Assembly: GCA_031273325.1 (NCBI GenBank)
Contig: JAISSB010000083.1
Location: 1 to 40,639 of the forward strand
Length of the DNA: 40,639 bases
Origin: Treponema sp.
GTDB taxonomy: Bacteria > Spirochaetota > Spirochaetia > Treponematales > Breznakiellaceae
Reading direction: 5' to 3'
Part shown: positions 1-7,292 of the stretch, in pieces
How the letters are laid out: every line of letters starts with the position of its first letter
Numbering within the stretch: position 1 is the stretch's first letter
Notes under the pieces: generated by a model
The model's database searches: none
Seen by the model: the letters and a program-made list of their open reading frames with translations, nothing else
What the model was told of the DNA's origin: nothing
Position numbers and translations under genes: made by a program

Positions 1-252
1 GAATGTCCGAAGACCTTTCGGGAATGTCCGAAGACCTTTCGGGAATGTCCGAAGACCCTTCGGGAATGTCCGAAGACCTTTCGGGAATGTCCGAAGACCT
101 TTCGGGAATGTCCGAAGACCTTTCGGGAATACCTTAAGACTCTTACGGAATGCCTTAAGACTCTTACGGAATGCCTTAAGACTCTTACGGAATGCCTTAA
201 GACCCTTACGGAATACCTTAAGACCCTTACGGAATACCTTAAGATCCTTCGG
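1..252. repeat. Tandem hairpin array A1, 21-bp units
   Basis: Twelve units in strict 21-bp phase; the left edge is cut by the window. Units 1-6 (1-126) hold CCGAA-gacct-TTCGG after a GAATGT spacer. Units 7-12 (127-252) keep GAAT and the phase but change the core to CTTAAG-act-CTTACG type. The array runs straight into GGGGACAGATC at 252-262. The same two unit types in the same order recur at 12436-12825, so composite arrays seem to be copied whole. No coding role is evident. Confidence 0.95.
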
Positions 253-323
253 GGGACAGATCTTTTGAGAGCTGATTATTTAAAGGAGATATGGGGATTT
301 TCCCTAAAAAGTACTACAGTGTA

Positions 324-368
324 TGTAGAGTAGCCAACAGTATGGCTATAATCTTGACAAAAGAGGAG
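324..368 (+). promoter_or_regulatory. Possible promoter and ribosome-binding site for the beta-barrel gene
   Basis: A perfect TATAAT lies at 347-352, with only a weak -35 near 324-329. GAGGAG at 363-368 sits 12 nt before ATG 381, slightly long for a Shine-Dalgarno. A competing arrangement exists: TTGACA at 354-359, then 17 nt, then TAAAAT at 377-382. That would start transcription near 389, right at the heptamer tract. I favour the first reading because it explains both the SD and the ATG. Confidence 0.4.
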
Positions 369-389
369 AAACCTGATAAAATGAAAAAC

Positions 390-431
390 AGGAAACAGGA
401 AACAGGAAACAGGAAACAGGAAACAGGAAAC
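390..431 (+). repeat. Heptanucleotide tract (AGGAAAC)6, probable phase-variation switch
   Basis: Six perfect AGGAAAC copies follow ATG 381. With six copies the ATG frame reads 17 codons and stops at TAG 432-434. The beta-barrel frame is open from 385 onward but is one frame away. Removing one copy, or adding two, joins ATG 381 to that frame without a stop. The joined product gains a basic N-region ahead of the hydrophobic signal core. Seven is not a multiple of three, so copy-number slippage would switch the gene. The tract as sequenced corresponds to OFF. Confidence 0.8.
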
Positions 432-468
432 TAGAGAAACAAGAAAAACAAGAAAATCTGCACAGTTA

Positions 469-2217
469 TTGTTCTTTGTTACGGTATTATTCTGCCTAAC
501 GTTTAATCTTTCTGCACAAAACCGCCAAAAAATCGTCCCCGTTGACAGTGAAATCTATCAAGCTATTAAGTCGCTCTATATCGCTCAAGGCTTAGCTCTC
601 CCTTCGACAACCGGACCGTGGAGTGAACATGAGTTACTGTTAATGCTCAATCGCCTTGACCAATCGAAACTTAAACATAATGAACAGCGCATATATGACG
701 TTGTGTACGACGAATTAACGACAGATAACCCGGCTTTTAAATTTTCGGGTGAGCTTAACCTTGAAATGCATGGTCACAGTAATACTGAATATTTTGTCTT
801 GCCCGACGATTTTGTCCGTCCAATCAATACGGCTGCGCCGTTTTTTGCGTTGCAGAGTGAAACGTGGATTCTCCCGTCCACGTACAGCTTTTTTGAATTA
901 CAAGCAGCCAACACGGTATATAATACCACTGTTAGCACGAAAGACGGTCGGGGACCATACGCCGGTTCTACCTTTTTTGGAGCAGCCTCTTTTGCTTCTA
1001 ACCTTGTCTTCATTCCGCCTGCAACATTAAATGATTTCAGTATGAATTTTCCCTACCGGGCATTTGTTGCTGTCGGAGGAAACGGGTGGAATGTTCAGGT
1101 TGGGCGCGACCGGCTCTCGTGGGGACCGGGGGTAACCGGCAATTTTATGGTCGGCGATCATATTCAATACCATAATACTGCGCGTGCTTCGGTATACCGT
1201 GATAATTTAAAATACACATTTAATATTTCTGCTTTTCAATCCCCCTTTGAATATTTTGACCGCGAACAAACTGTGTGGAATATTGCTCGGAATTCTCGGG
1301 GAGGCGGGACAGATGGGTATAATCTTTTTATTGCCCACCGTGTGGAGTGGCGGACGCTGAAAAATACCCTTAATATTGCGCTCACTGAAGGGCTTATCTA
1401 TCAAACGGAAGACAGTTTTGCTCCGGAAGTTTTTAATCCGGTCTTTTTTATGCATAACTTGTCACGGAGAAAGACGACAAATTCTCTGATCACGGTTGAA
1501 GCTGATTTTTCACCGATTCCGTTGCTCAATATCTATGGACAGCTTGCTGTTGACGAATTTGCTGCGCCCAATGAGCAGGGTGAAACCACATACCCCAGCG
1601 CCTTAGCTTATATGCTTGGAGTCCAAACGGCTTTTCCCGTGTGGAACGGTATGTTCAGCGCTTCGTTTGAATGGGCATTGACGGATCCTTATCTCTACCT
1701 TCGATACTATGGAGATAGCGGGCAACAACGGGGAACAGTTGGTTTAACATATGTCGTTGCGAACCGTTATGTCACTAACGACTTGGAAGAACGGTATGTT
1801 GAAGAATTTTTAGGTTACCGCTACGGCGGGGACGCTATCGTGTTCAACGCCCGCGGGGGTTATAACCGTATCGGGGTATGGAATATTCAAGCGAACTTAA
1901 TGGTACTCATACACGGTACGCACGATAAATGGACAACGTGGCAGGAGGTCTATGCACAAAACAGCACGAATACTCCGCGTGACTTGAGTGCTTCGACCAC
2001 TTCGCACGACACAGAAAATCATGCAGACGAAGCCGTTGCACTTCGTACGGCCGCTTCAGTACTCACCGCACTGTCCTTATCGGGTTCATGGAATTTTTGG
2101 AAAAATCTTTCTGTGTACGGTTACACAGACCTTGCATTTGTTGCTCACAAAGATAATATTTACGGCAGATCAACCGCAGATATTCAATTCGGCTTCGGGT
2201 TACAGTATAGCTTTTGA
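469..2217 (+). CDS. Outer-membrane beta-barrel protein, Wzi-like (phase-variable, OFF as sequenced)
   Basis: The 582-residue reading starts at TTG 469, but the frame is open from 385 and the natural start is probably ATG 381 once the heptamer tract changes length. From TTG 469 there is a hydrophobic core (FFVTVLFCLTFNLSAQ) with no basic N-region. The joined frame supplies KTRKTRKSAQ-type residues, making a proper Sec signal peptide cleaved near SA/QN. The body has alternating aromatic strands, a segment around VGRDRLSWGPG resembling capsule-assembly Wzi barrels, and a terminal Phe (LQYSF) typical of BAM substrates. The Wzi assignment is tentative; outer-membrane barrel is firmer. No Shine-Dalgarno precedes 469. 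Downstream lies repeat DNA and no partner gene. Confidence 0.75.
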   Translation: MFFVTVLFCLTFNLSAQNRQKIVPVDSEIYQAIKSLYIAQGLALPSTTGPWSEHELLLMLNRLDQSKLKHNEQRIYDVVYDELTTDNPAFKFSGELNLEMHGHSNTEYFVLPDDFVRPINTAAPFFALQSETWILPSTYSFFELQAANTVYNTTVSTKDGRGPYAGSTFFGAASFASNLVFIPPATLNDFSMNFPYRAFVAVGGNGWNVQVGRDRLSWGPGVTGNFMVGDHIQYHNTARASVYRDNLKYTFNISAFQSPFEYFDREQTVWNIARNSRGGGTDGYNLFIAHRVEWRTLKNTLNIALTEGLIYQTEDSFAPEVFNPVFFMHNLSRRKTTNSLITVEADFSPIPLLNIYGQLAVDEFAAPNEQGETTYPSALAYMLGVQTAFPVWNGMFSASFEWALTDPYLYLRYYGDSGQQRGTVGLTYVVANRYVTNDLEERYVEEFLGYRYGGDAIVFNARGGYNRIGVWNIQANLMVLIHGTHDKWTTWQEVYAQNSTNTPRDLSASTTSHDTENHADEAVALRTAASVLTALSLSGSWNFWKNLSVYGYTDLAFVAHKDNIYGRSTADIQFGFGLQYSF

Positions 2218-2256
2218 ACAGGAACAGGGACAGATCCCTGATCAGAAGGACAAACA

Positions 2257-2325
2257 CCTTGATAGCTTCGTATCAAGGTCCTTCACAGCTTCGTCTCAAA
2301 GTCCTTGATAGCATCGTATCAAACC
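2257..2325. repeat. Short 23-bp hairpin array F1 (3 units)
   Basis: Three 23-bp units follow a GGGACAGATCC motif past the barrel gene. Unit 1 has CCTTGAT-agcttcgt-ATCAAGG, a perfect 7-bp stem. Unit 2 carries CAC/CTC and unit 3 GAT/ATC in the arms. The scaffold CCTT-NNN-loop-NNN-AAAG is the same as in array F2 at 28542-28817, where the arms are CAC/GTG. Confidence 0.85.
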
Positions 2326-2388
2326 CCTTTGACAATGGGCAGACCTCTGAATCAGAAGGACAGATTCTTGACAATGGGGACAGACCTC

Positions 2389-2663
2389 TGAATTGAACGA
2401 TAGATTTCTGACAAACGGGGACAGACCTCTGGGGCAGACCTCTGATCAGAAGGACAGATTTCTGACAATGGAGACAGACCTTTAGGGGACAGACCTCATT
2501 GGGGGACAGACCTTTGGGTAGACAGACCTTTGGGGGAGACCTTTGTAGATTTCTTGGGGGTAGACCTCAAGAGGGACAGACTTCTTGGGGACAGACCTCA
2601 TTGGGGGACAGACCTCATTGGGGGACAGACCCCTGAACGACAGACCTATGGGGACAGACCTCT
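2389..2663 (+). repeat. Cluster of GGGGACAGACC motifs upstream of RAYT 1
   Basis: About a dozen direct, diverged copies of GGGGACAGACCTC/TTT, all in the plus orientation, spaced roughly 15-30 bp apart. No coding signal. The same motif surrounds every RAYT gene in the window, as expected of the REP-type sequences that RAYT enzymes accompany, although this motif is only weakly palindromic (GGGG-acaga-CCCC in some copies). Confidence 0.85.
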
Positions 2664-2674
2664 GAATAAAAACT

Positions 2675-2711
2675 TTGAATCAAAACTAGCTATACACCCC
2701 GTTAACTTGAT
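2675..2711 (+). promoter_or_regulatory. Conserved 37-nt RAYT leader
   Basis: The stretch from TTGAATC to the ATG contains CACCC, then the palindrome GTTAAC, and ends TGAT before ATG. RAYT copies at 34344 and 40433 have a leader of exactly the same length and closely matching sequence (34307-34343 and 40396-40432). No Shine-Dalgarno is visible in any copy. It may be part of the mobile unit rather than a promoter. Confidence 0.6.
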
Positions 2712-3218
2712 ATGGCAAGAAAAATTAGAGGAGATACTTATGGTACTCATCATGTCACCTCAGAAGTAAATAGACGGTTAATGGAACTCAAAAATCCCAT
2801 TATCAAAGCTCTTATTATACAGATTATCGCTGAAGCACATCAAAAGTATGACTTTAAGCTGTGGAATTTCTGTATTATGGATAACCATATTCATTTCCTC
2901 ATAACACCAGGGAAAGACGTTAGCCTTTCTGTGATTATGAAGTGGATAAAGATGGTCTTCGCTATCCGGTGGAACAAGCTGCACGGAGTGACAGGACACT
3001 TGTGGGGAGATAGATTTCACGCACGGATGATAGAGAATAGAGAGGATTTTCTGAGAGTATTTCGGTATATTAATCAAAATCCGGTGAAAGCAGGACTGGT
3101 AGAACAGGCTAAAGAATGGATATTCGGCGGTTTATACCATTATCTTCACAATATCCGGCATATTGTGACAACCTTCTCAGACTTACTCGCTAAAGTTTTT
3201 ACCGCAGACTTCGGCTAA
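2712..3218 (+). CDS. REP-associated tyrosine transposase (RAYT 1, Y1/HUH family)
   Basis: A 168-residue single-domain Y1 transposase of the TnpA-REP/RAYT group, which act on single-stranded DNA hairpins through a 5'-phosphotyrosine. The HUH metal motif is H59-I-H61 in NHIHFLITP, and the likely catalytic tyrosine is Y119 in FRYINQNPVKAGL. The start ATG 2712 is fixed by the conserved MARK N-terminus shared with the copies at 34344 and 40433. It is two residues shorter near the N-terminus than copy 2. GGGGACAGACC motifs flank both ends; the downstream one begins right after the TAA. RAYTs usually lack the terminal structures of an autonomous IS200 element, and none is seen here. The frame is intact and the catalytic residues are present. 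Confidence 0.93.
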   Translation: MARKIRGDTYGTHHVTSEVNRRLMELKNPIIKALIIQIIAEAHQKYDFKLWNFCIMDNHIHFLITPGKDVSLSVIMKWIKMVFAIRWNKLHGVTGHLWGDRFHARMIENREDFLRVFRYINQNPVKAGLVEQAKEWIFGGLYHYLHNIRHIVTTFSDLLAKVFTADFG

Positions 3219-3253
3219 GGGGACAGACCCCTGTGTTGGGGACAGACCTCTGA
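3219..3253 (+). repeat. Two GGGGACAGACC motifs after RAYT 1
   Basis: GGGGACAGACCCC begins immediately after the TAA of the transposase and a second copy (GGGGACAGACCTC) follows about 20 bp later, both plus-oriented. They also abut the 3' end of the convergent gene at 3263. Confidence 0.85.
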
Positions 3254-3262
3254 AGGTTTTGA

Positions 3263-3676
3263 TCAGAATAGCTTGCGCTCTTCAGCCATGTTTCCCAGTT
3301 TATCTGCCCAATTTTCCGGAAATCTTTGATAATACCGTGCGGAAAAACGGGACTGCGGTCCAAGAATTCTGCAAAAAATATTCATAGTGATACTTGGCAC
3401 ACCGACTATGAGGAGATAGAGCGGTCCAAGCATGCGAGATTGTAGAAAATGCCCGTATTCATGGGTCAGTATTCTCTGATCATTGATCAGCGTATAGTCG
3501 ATAAAAATATACGCGCCGAGACAAATTCCTCCCCAAAAATGCTCGATGAAAAAGACAACGGCAGCACCTTTCCGTTTGACCGCCCGGCACCGGCCAGCGC
3601 ACAGACAACGGAGCAATAAGCCAAGAATATGCTGCGGCAATTGCCACACAAAAAGAAGTATATGTTTCATAGTCAT
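3263..3676 (-). CDS. Small membrane protein with HEYGH motif, function unknown
   Basis: 137 residues with a hydrophobic N-terminal segment (about 5-25), a second hydrophobic stretch (about 38-60) and one around 84-102. H72-E-Y-G-H76 matches the HExxH signature of zinc metallopeptidases, and the following QSRMLGPLYLLIVGVPS is of a kind seen in short conserved membrane proteins of many bacteria. No third zinc ligand can be assigned, so protease activity is not shown. Two ATGs (3676, 3670) are possible; neither has a clear Shine-Dalgarno. It is convergent with RAYT 1 and divergent from the isocitrate dehydrogenase gene. Confidence 0.65.
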   Translation of the reverse strand: MTMKHILLFVWQLPQHILGLLLRCLCAGRCRAVKRKGAAVVFFIEHFWGGICLGAYIFIDYTLINDQRILTHEYGHFLQSRMLGPLYLLIVGVPSITMNIFCRILGPQSRFSARYYQRFPENWADKLGNMAEERKLF

Positions 3677-3708
3677 GAGTAATTGTAACCGGAGGAAGTG
3701 GTTACGTC

Positions 3709-3737
3709 TTGCCTATCAAAGGGGAGTTCGCTATACT
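3709..3737 (+). promoter_or_regulatory. Candidate promoter of isocitrate dehydrogenase
   Basis: TTGCCT at 3709-3714 and TATACT at 3732-3737 are separated by 17 bp. This predicts a 5' leader of about 138 nt before ATG 3882. Confidence 0.45.
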
Positions 3738-3844
3738 ACGAAAGATTGAAGGCGCATACTGGCAAAAAACAAGGAGAATTTGCGAAGGGGCAGGGCGCCG
3801 GTTATATTAAACCGCAGAGACGGATTTATAGCGGACTTAATAAA

Positions 3845-3885
3845 AAAGGAGGAGGCACCCACAAGTGGGTATGCCGATTGTATGA
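3845..3885 (+). promoter_or_regulatory. Structured translation-start region of icd
   Basis: A strong AAAGGAGGAGG (3845-3855) lies 26 nt before ATG 3882, too far for a normal Shine-Dalgarno. Between them is a perfect inverted repeat ACCCAC-aa-GTGGGT (3857-3870). If it folds, the effective spacing falls to about 12 nt. ATG 3871 opens a four-codon peptide, MPIV, whose TGA overlaps ATG 3882 as ATGA, so translational coupling is also possible. Confidence 0.45.
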
Positions 3886-5075
3886 AAAATCCCATTGTTG
3901 AACTTGACGGCGACGAGATGACCCGGGTGTTATGGGCATTAGTCAAGGATCGGTTGATCAAACCGTTTATTGATCTTAAAACTGAATATTTTGATCTGTC
4001 GTTAGTGAATCGGGACATTACCGATGATAAGGTTACAGTTGAAGCAGCGCATGCGATTCAAACGCTTGGCGTCGGAGTAAAATGCGCGACGATCACCTCG
4101 AATGCTGCGCGGAAAGCAGAATATAATTTGAAACATTTACATCCCAGTCCAAATGCAACGATTAGAGCCATTTTGGACGGGACAGTGTTCAGGAAACCGA
4201 TCACTGTTTCGCTGATACAACCGTCGGTTAACACATGGAAAGCGCCGATTGTCATTGGCCGCCATGCGTATGGAGATGTGTATAAAAATGTTGAAATGTT
4301 TATTCCAGATCCGGGAAAAGTAGAATTAGTGTACACGAATGCTGACGGGGTTGAAAAGCGCGCGCTCGTGGCAGACATGCCGGGAAGCGGTGTTGTTCAA
4401 GGGATTCATAATCTTGACGAATCAATACGAAGCTTCGCACGTTCTTGTTTTTTGTACGCAATTGCAGAAAAAATTCCCGTCTGGTTTGCAACAAAAGATA
4501 CTATCTCAAAAACCTACGACGGACGGTTTAAAGAACTGTTCAATGATGTATATGAGCATGAATTTAAAGAAAAATGTTCGAATGCGAAAATTAATTACTT
4601 TTATACGTTGATTGATGATGCGGTTGCACGAGTTATTAAAGGCGAGGGAGGGTTTTTGTGGGCATGTAAAAATTATGACGGTGATGTTATGAGTGATATG
4701 ATTGCAAGTGCATGCGGCAGTTTAGCGATGATGACCAGCGTTCTGGTATCTCCGTCCGGAGTGTTTGAATATGAAGCTGCGCATGGAACTGTGCAGCAAC
4801 ATTATTACCGTTATCTTAAAGGAGAAAAAACGAGTACAAATCCTATGGCACTCATTTTTGCATGGACAGGCGCACTCGCTAAACGGGCAGAACTGGATAA
4901 CGACCGGAAACTTTCTCATTTTGCTGCAACATTAGAAACAGCAAGCATGCACACGGTGGAGTCCGGAAGTATGACCGGAGATTTAGCACGGTTAGCGCAA
5001 CCGGCACCGGAACAATCGCTCAATGCATGGGAATTTATCGATGCTGTCGCGATACATCTTAAGGATCTCCTTTAA
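3882..5075 (+). CDS. Isocitrate dehydrogenase, eukaryotic-type homodimeric (type II)
   Basis: Converts isocitrate to 2-oxoglutarate in the cytosol. At 397 residues from ATG 3882 it matches the usual length of about 400-415, and MKNPIVELDGDEMTR is the canonical start. The frame opens further upstream at TTG 3780, but that extension reads through the Shine-Dalgarno and resembles no family member. Conserved pieces: IGRHAYGD (substrate Arg), YDGRF, IDDAVAR and NYDGDVMSD (metal Asp residues), and EAAHGT. Unusual changes: the normal TPDEAR becomes TSNAAR, SPNGTIR becomes SPNATIR, and GTVTRH in the cofactor loop reads GTVQQH. The Arg lost there normally contacts the NADP 2'-phosphate, so cofactor preference is uncertain. 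2-Oxoglutarate would feed glutamate synthesis, for which gltB is present at 28935. Confidence 0.93.
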   Translation: MKNPIVELDGDEMTRVLWALVKDRLIKPFIDLKTEYFDLSLVNRDITDDKVTVEAAHAIQTLGVGVKCATITSNAARKAEYNLKHLHPSPNATIRAILDGTVFRKPITVSLIQPSVNTWKAPIVIGRHAYGDVYKNVEMFIPDPGKVELVYTNADGVEKRALVADMPGSGVVQGIHNLDESIRSFARSCFLYAIAEKIPVWFATKDTISKTYDGRFKELFNDVYEHEFKEKCSNAKINYFYTLIDDAVARVIKGEGGFLWACKNYDGDVMSDMIASACGSLAMMTSVLVSPSGVFEYEAAHGTVQQHYYRYLKGEKTSTNPMALIFAWTGALAKRAELDNDRKLSHFAATLETASMHTVESGSMTGDLARLAQPAPEQSLNAWEFIDAVAIHLKDLL

Positions 5076-5090
5076 TGGTTTAAAGACTGA

Positions 5091-5534
5091 CTATACATAC
5101 CCTTTTTTCTTGAGTTCTTCGATATATTTAGCGTATCCTTCTCTATCGGATACCGCAATATGGGTAAGAATCCAATCTTTGAGAAACCGGACAAAGGCAT
5201 TGGGTACAAATGCCCTTCCGTCCTCAAACTCTTTTACATCGTTCAGTACTCGCTGCACAAAAGCTTCATGTTCTTTTCTATGCTCAACCAACCGAGGGTA
5301 TTGAATCTGTTCCAGAATACGTTCTTCAGCAGTAAAATGAAAACGAATATAATCAACGGTTTCATGGATTACTTCGTAAAAATATTTATTCACTGCATCT
5401 TTACCTTTCAAGCATGCAGCATATAAATTATTGGTTAATTCGAATAATTTTTTATGCTGATTATCCATAGCATCGATTCCAACGGAAAACCGTTCGTCCC
5501 ATTCAACTAAAATATCAGTCCGCTGTGTTTCCAT
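5091..5534 (-). CDS. Bacteriohemerythrin (second of pair)
   Basis: A 147-residue single-domain hemerythrin, a four-helix bundle that binds O2 at a di-iron site. The ligand set is complete: H27 (DNQHKKLF), H66 and E70 (FHFTAEE), H85 and H89 (VEHRKEH), H125 and D130 (THIAVSD). Its ATG lies inside the 3' end of the upstream paralogue, with a 20-bp overlap and a good GGAGG about 8 nt ahead, so the two are probably translationally coupled. In an anaerobe or microaerophile a role in O2 scavenging or sensing is likely (inference). Confidence 0.93.
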   Translation of the reverse strand: METQRTDILVEWDERFSVGIDAMDNQHKKLFELTNNLYAACLKGKDAVNKYFYEVIHETVDYIRFHFTAEERILEQIQYPRLVEHRKEHEAFVQRVLNDVKEFEDGRAFVPNAFVRFLKDWILTHIAVSDREGYAKYIEELKKKGYV

Positions 5535-6003
5535 CGTCTTCCTCCGGGTCAGATTTTTTATAGTTCCGGTTTTTTATTTTATCTTGTTCTTGCAAATTGT
5601 CAATAAAATTACTGTACTGTTTATCAGACACAGCGATGTGCGTTAAAATCCAACTTCCCAGAAATCGGACAAAATTATTTGCAACAAAATACTTTCCTTC
5701 TTCAAATAATTGAACTTCTTCAAGGACTTTTCGTACAAATTCTTTGTGTTCCTCTTTATGTTTATTAAGGTCAGGGTACCGTAACCGTTCCATAATTTGT
5801 TCCTCAGCAGTGAAATGAAAATTGATATAATCAACAGCTTCACGAATAACCGCTTGGAAATATTGCTTTGAGGTTCCCTCTCCCTGCAAACATGCGTTAT
5901 ATAAATTATTTGTCATTTCAATCAATTTCTGATGTTGTTCGTCTATTGCTTGAATTCCAACTGAATAGCTATCGTTCCATACAACGAATGTAGTTGTTTC
6001 CAT
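5515..6003 (-). CDS. Bacteriohemerythrin (first of pair)
   Basis: A 162-residue hemerythrin with all iron ligands: H24, H63, E67, H82, H86, H122 and D127. It is clearly paralogous to the gene at 5091-5534, sharing SVGI, NNLY, HFTAEE and WILTHIAVSD, but carries an extra polar, acidic C-terminal tail of about 20 residues. GAGGGG precedes the ATG. It starts 30 nt after the yejB stop on the same strand, so yejB and the two hemerythrin genes probably form one transcript. Confidence 0.93.
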   Translation of the reverse strand: METTTFVVWNDSYSVGIQAIDEQHQKLIEMTNNLYNACLQGEGTSKQYFQAVIREAVDYINFHFTAEEQIMERLRYPDLNKHKEEHKEFVRKVLEEVQLFEEGKYFVANNFVRFLGSWILTHIAVSDKQYSNFIDNLQEQDKIKNRNYKKSDPEEDDGNTAD

Positions 6004-6033
6004 ACATGTAACCCCTCACAAAAAAGAATAATA

Positions 6034-7119
6034 TCATCGTGCTTCAAAATCTATTCGCGGGTCAATAATAGTATACATTAAATCGCTTAATAACGACAGT
6101 AACAAGCCCATTAACGTAAATATATACAACGTAGCAAAGATAACCGGATAATCTCGCTGCATAGTGGATTCAAAACCGAGTAATCCGAGACCGTCCAGTG
6201 AAAAGATAACTTCAATTAAAACGGAACCGGTAAAAAACATAGAAATAAACGCAGCAGGAAATCCTGCAATGATAATGAGCATGGCATTACGGAATACATG
6301 CCCCATTAAAATCTTTTTCTCCGTTAAGCCTTTTGCACGGGCAGTCATAACATACTGTTTATTGATTTCGTCTAAAAATGAATTCTTAGTGAGCATGGTA
6401 AGCGACGCAAAACCGCCGATAATCATTGCAATAATGGGAAGGGTCAGATGCCAAAAATAATCTCCAATCTTTTGAAGAAGATTCATACTGTTTAGATCTG
6501 TGGAAAACAATCCGCGCAAAGGGAATATCTTTATAAAACTTCCGCCGGCAAACAGTACGATTAACAGTACCGCGAATAAAAAAGAAGGAATTGCGTTTCC
6601 GATAACAATGACGGCACTGGTCCATGTATCAAATTTTGTACCGTTTTTGACTGCTTTTCGTATACCTAAGGGAATAGACACGAGATAAATAATTAATGTT
6701 GACCACAATCCTAATGAAATAGAAACGGGCATCCGCTCTGTGATCAAATCAAGCACTGACCGCGCACGGAAAAGACTGTTGCCAAAATCAAACGTGATAT
6801 AGTTTTTAAGCATACGTCCATACCGTTGGAGAATCGGCTTATCAAAACCGTACAATCGTTCAATTTCGGCGATCACTTCAGGATCCAAACCCCGTGAACC
6901 ACGGTATCTTGAAGATTCCACTTTTTGCTCAGTTCCTTCACCGCCGCCTCCCCCACTGATCCGTTGCACACTGGTATTTGAACCAAAGCCTTGCATAGTT
7001 GCTATCGCCTGATCAACCGGACCGCCGGGAGCAATCTGTATAATAAAAAAATTAATAGTAATAATTGCCAACAGTGTGGGAATAATTAAAAGTAATCTCC
7101 GTATAATGTATGCTGCCAT
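6034..7119 (-). CDS. Peptide ABC transporter permease, YejB/DppB family
   Basis: A 361-residue inner-membrane permease of the oligopeptide family. [19 protein letters not shown] is the typical first membrane helix. A Gly-rich periplasmic loop ([11 protein letters not shown], about residues 53-63) is characteristic of YejB, the microcin C/peptide uptake permease. The ATPase-contact EAA-type loop contains ARAKGL, and DPRIDFEAR closes the protein. The partners YejA, YejE and YejF are absent from the window; instead two bacteriohemerythrins follow downstream. Either the rest of the transporter is encoded elsewhere or the cluster has been split. There is no Shine-Dalgarno upstream of the ATG (see promoter at 7126-7154). 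Confidence 0.9.
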   Translation of the reverse strand: MAAYIIRRLLLIIPTLLAIITINFFIIQIAPGGPVDQAIATMQGFGSNTSVQRISGGGGGEGTEQKVESSRYRGSRGLDPEVIAEIERLYGFDKPILQRYGRMLKNYITFDFGNSLFRARSVLDLITERMPVSISLGLWSTLIIYLVSIPLGIRKAVKNGTKFDTWTSAVIVIGNAIPSFLFAVLLIVLFAGGSFIKIFPLRGLFSTDLNSMNLLQKIGDYFWHLTLPIIAMIIGGFASLTMLTKNSFLDEINKQYVMTARAKGLTEKKILMGHVFRNAMLIIIAGFPAAFISMFFTGSVLIEVIFSLDGLGLLGFESTMQRDYPVIFATLYIFTLMGLLLSLLSDLMYTIIDPRIDFEAR

Positions 7120-7125
7120 AGCAAA

Positions 7126-7154
7126 AGTATACGTTTCAATGCCCTCTGGGACAA
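7126..7154 (-). promoter_or_regulatory. Candidate promoter of yejB, possibly giving a leaderless mRNA
   Basis: On the minus strand TTGTCC (7149-7154), 17 bp, then TATACT (7126-7131). The expected start, about 7 nt beyond the -10, falls on the A of ATG 7119. That fits the absence of a Shine-Dalgarno. Confidence 0.45.
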
Positions 7155-7209
7155 GCCCAAAGGATTGTGACTGAAGGTACTTAGCGCTCCTTCAATGGCT
7201 CATGGTATC

Positions 7210-7237
7210 TTGACGGCAAAAGCCTATACCGTATAAT
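7210..7237 (+). promoter_or_regulatory. Promoter of the RND-Lol operon
   Basis: TTGACG (7210-7215), 16 bp, then TATAAT (7232-7237). It gives a leader of about 50 nt ending with TAGGAG (7282-7287), 5 nt from ATG 7293. Upstream is an imperfect palindromic stretch, TGAAGG at 7172 and CCTTCA at 7189, that could bind a regulator. Confidence 0.6.
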
Positions 7238-7292
7238 ACAGGGTGTAACCTCTACAGTTGTATGGGTTGTTCTATGTACCGTAGGAGTTTTT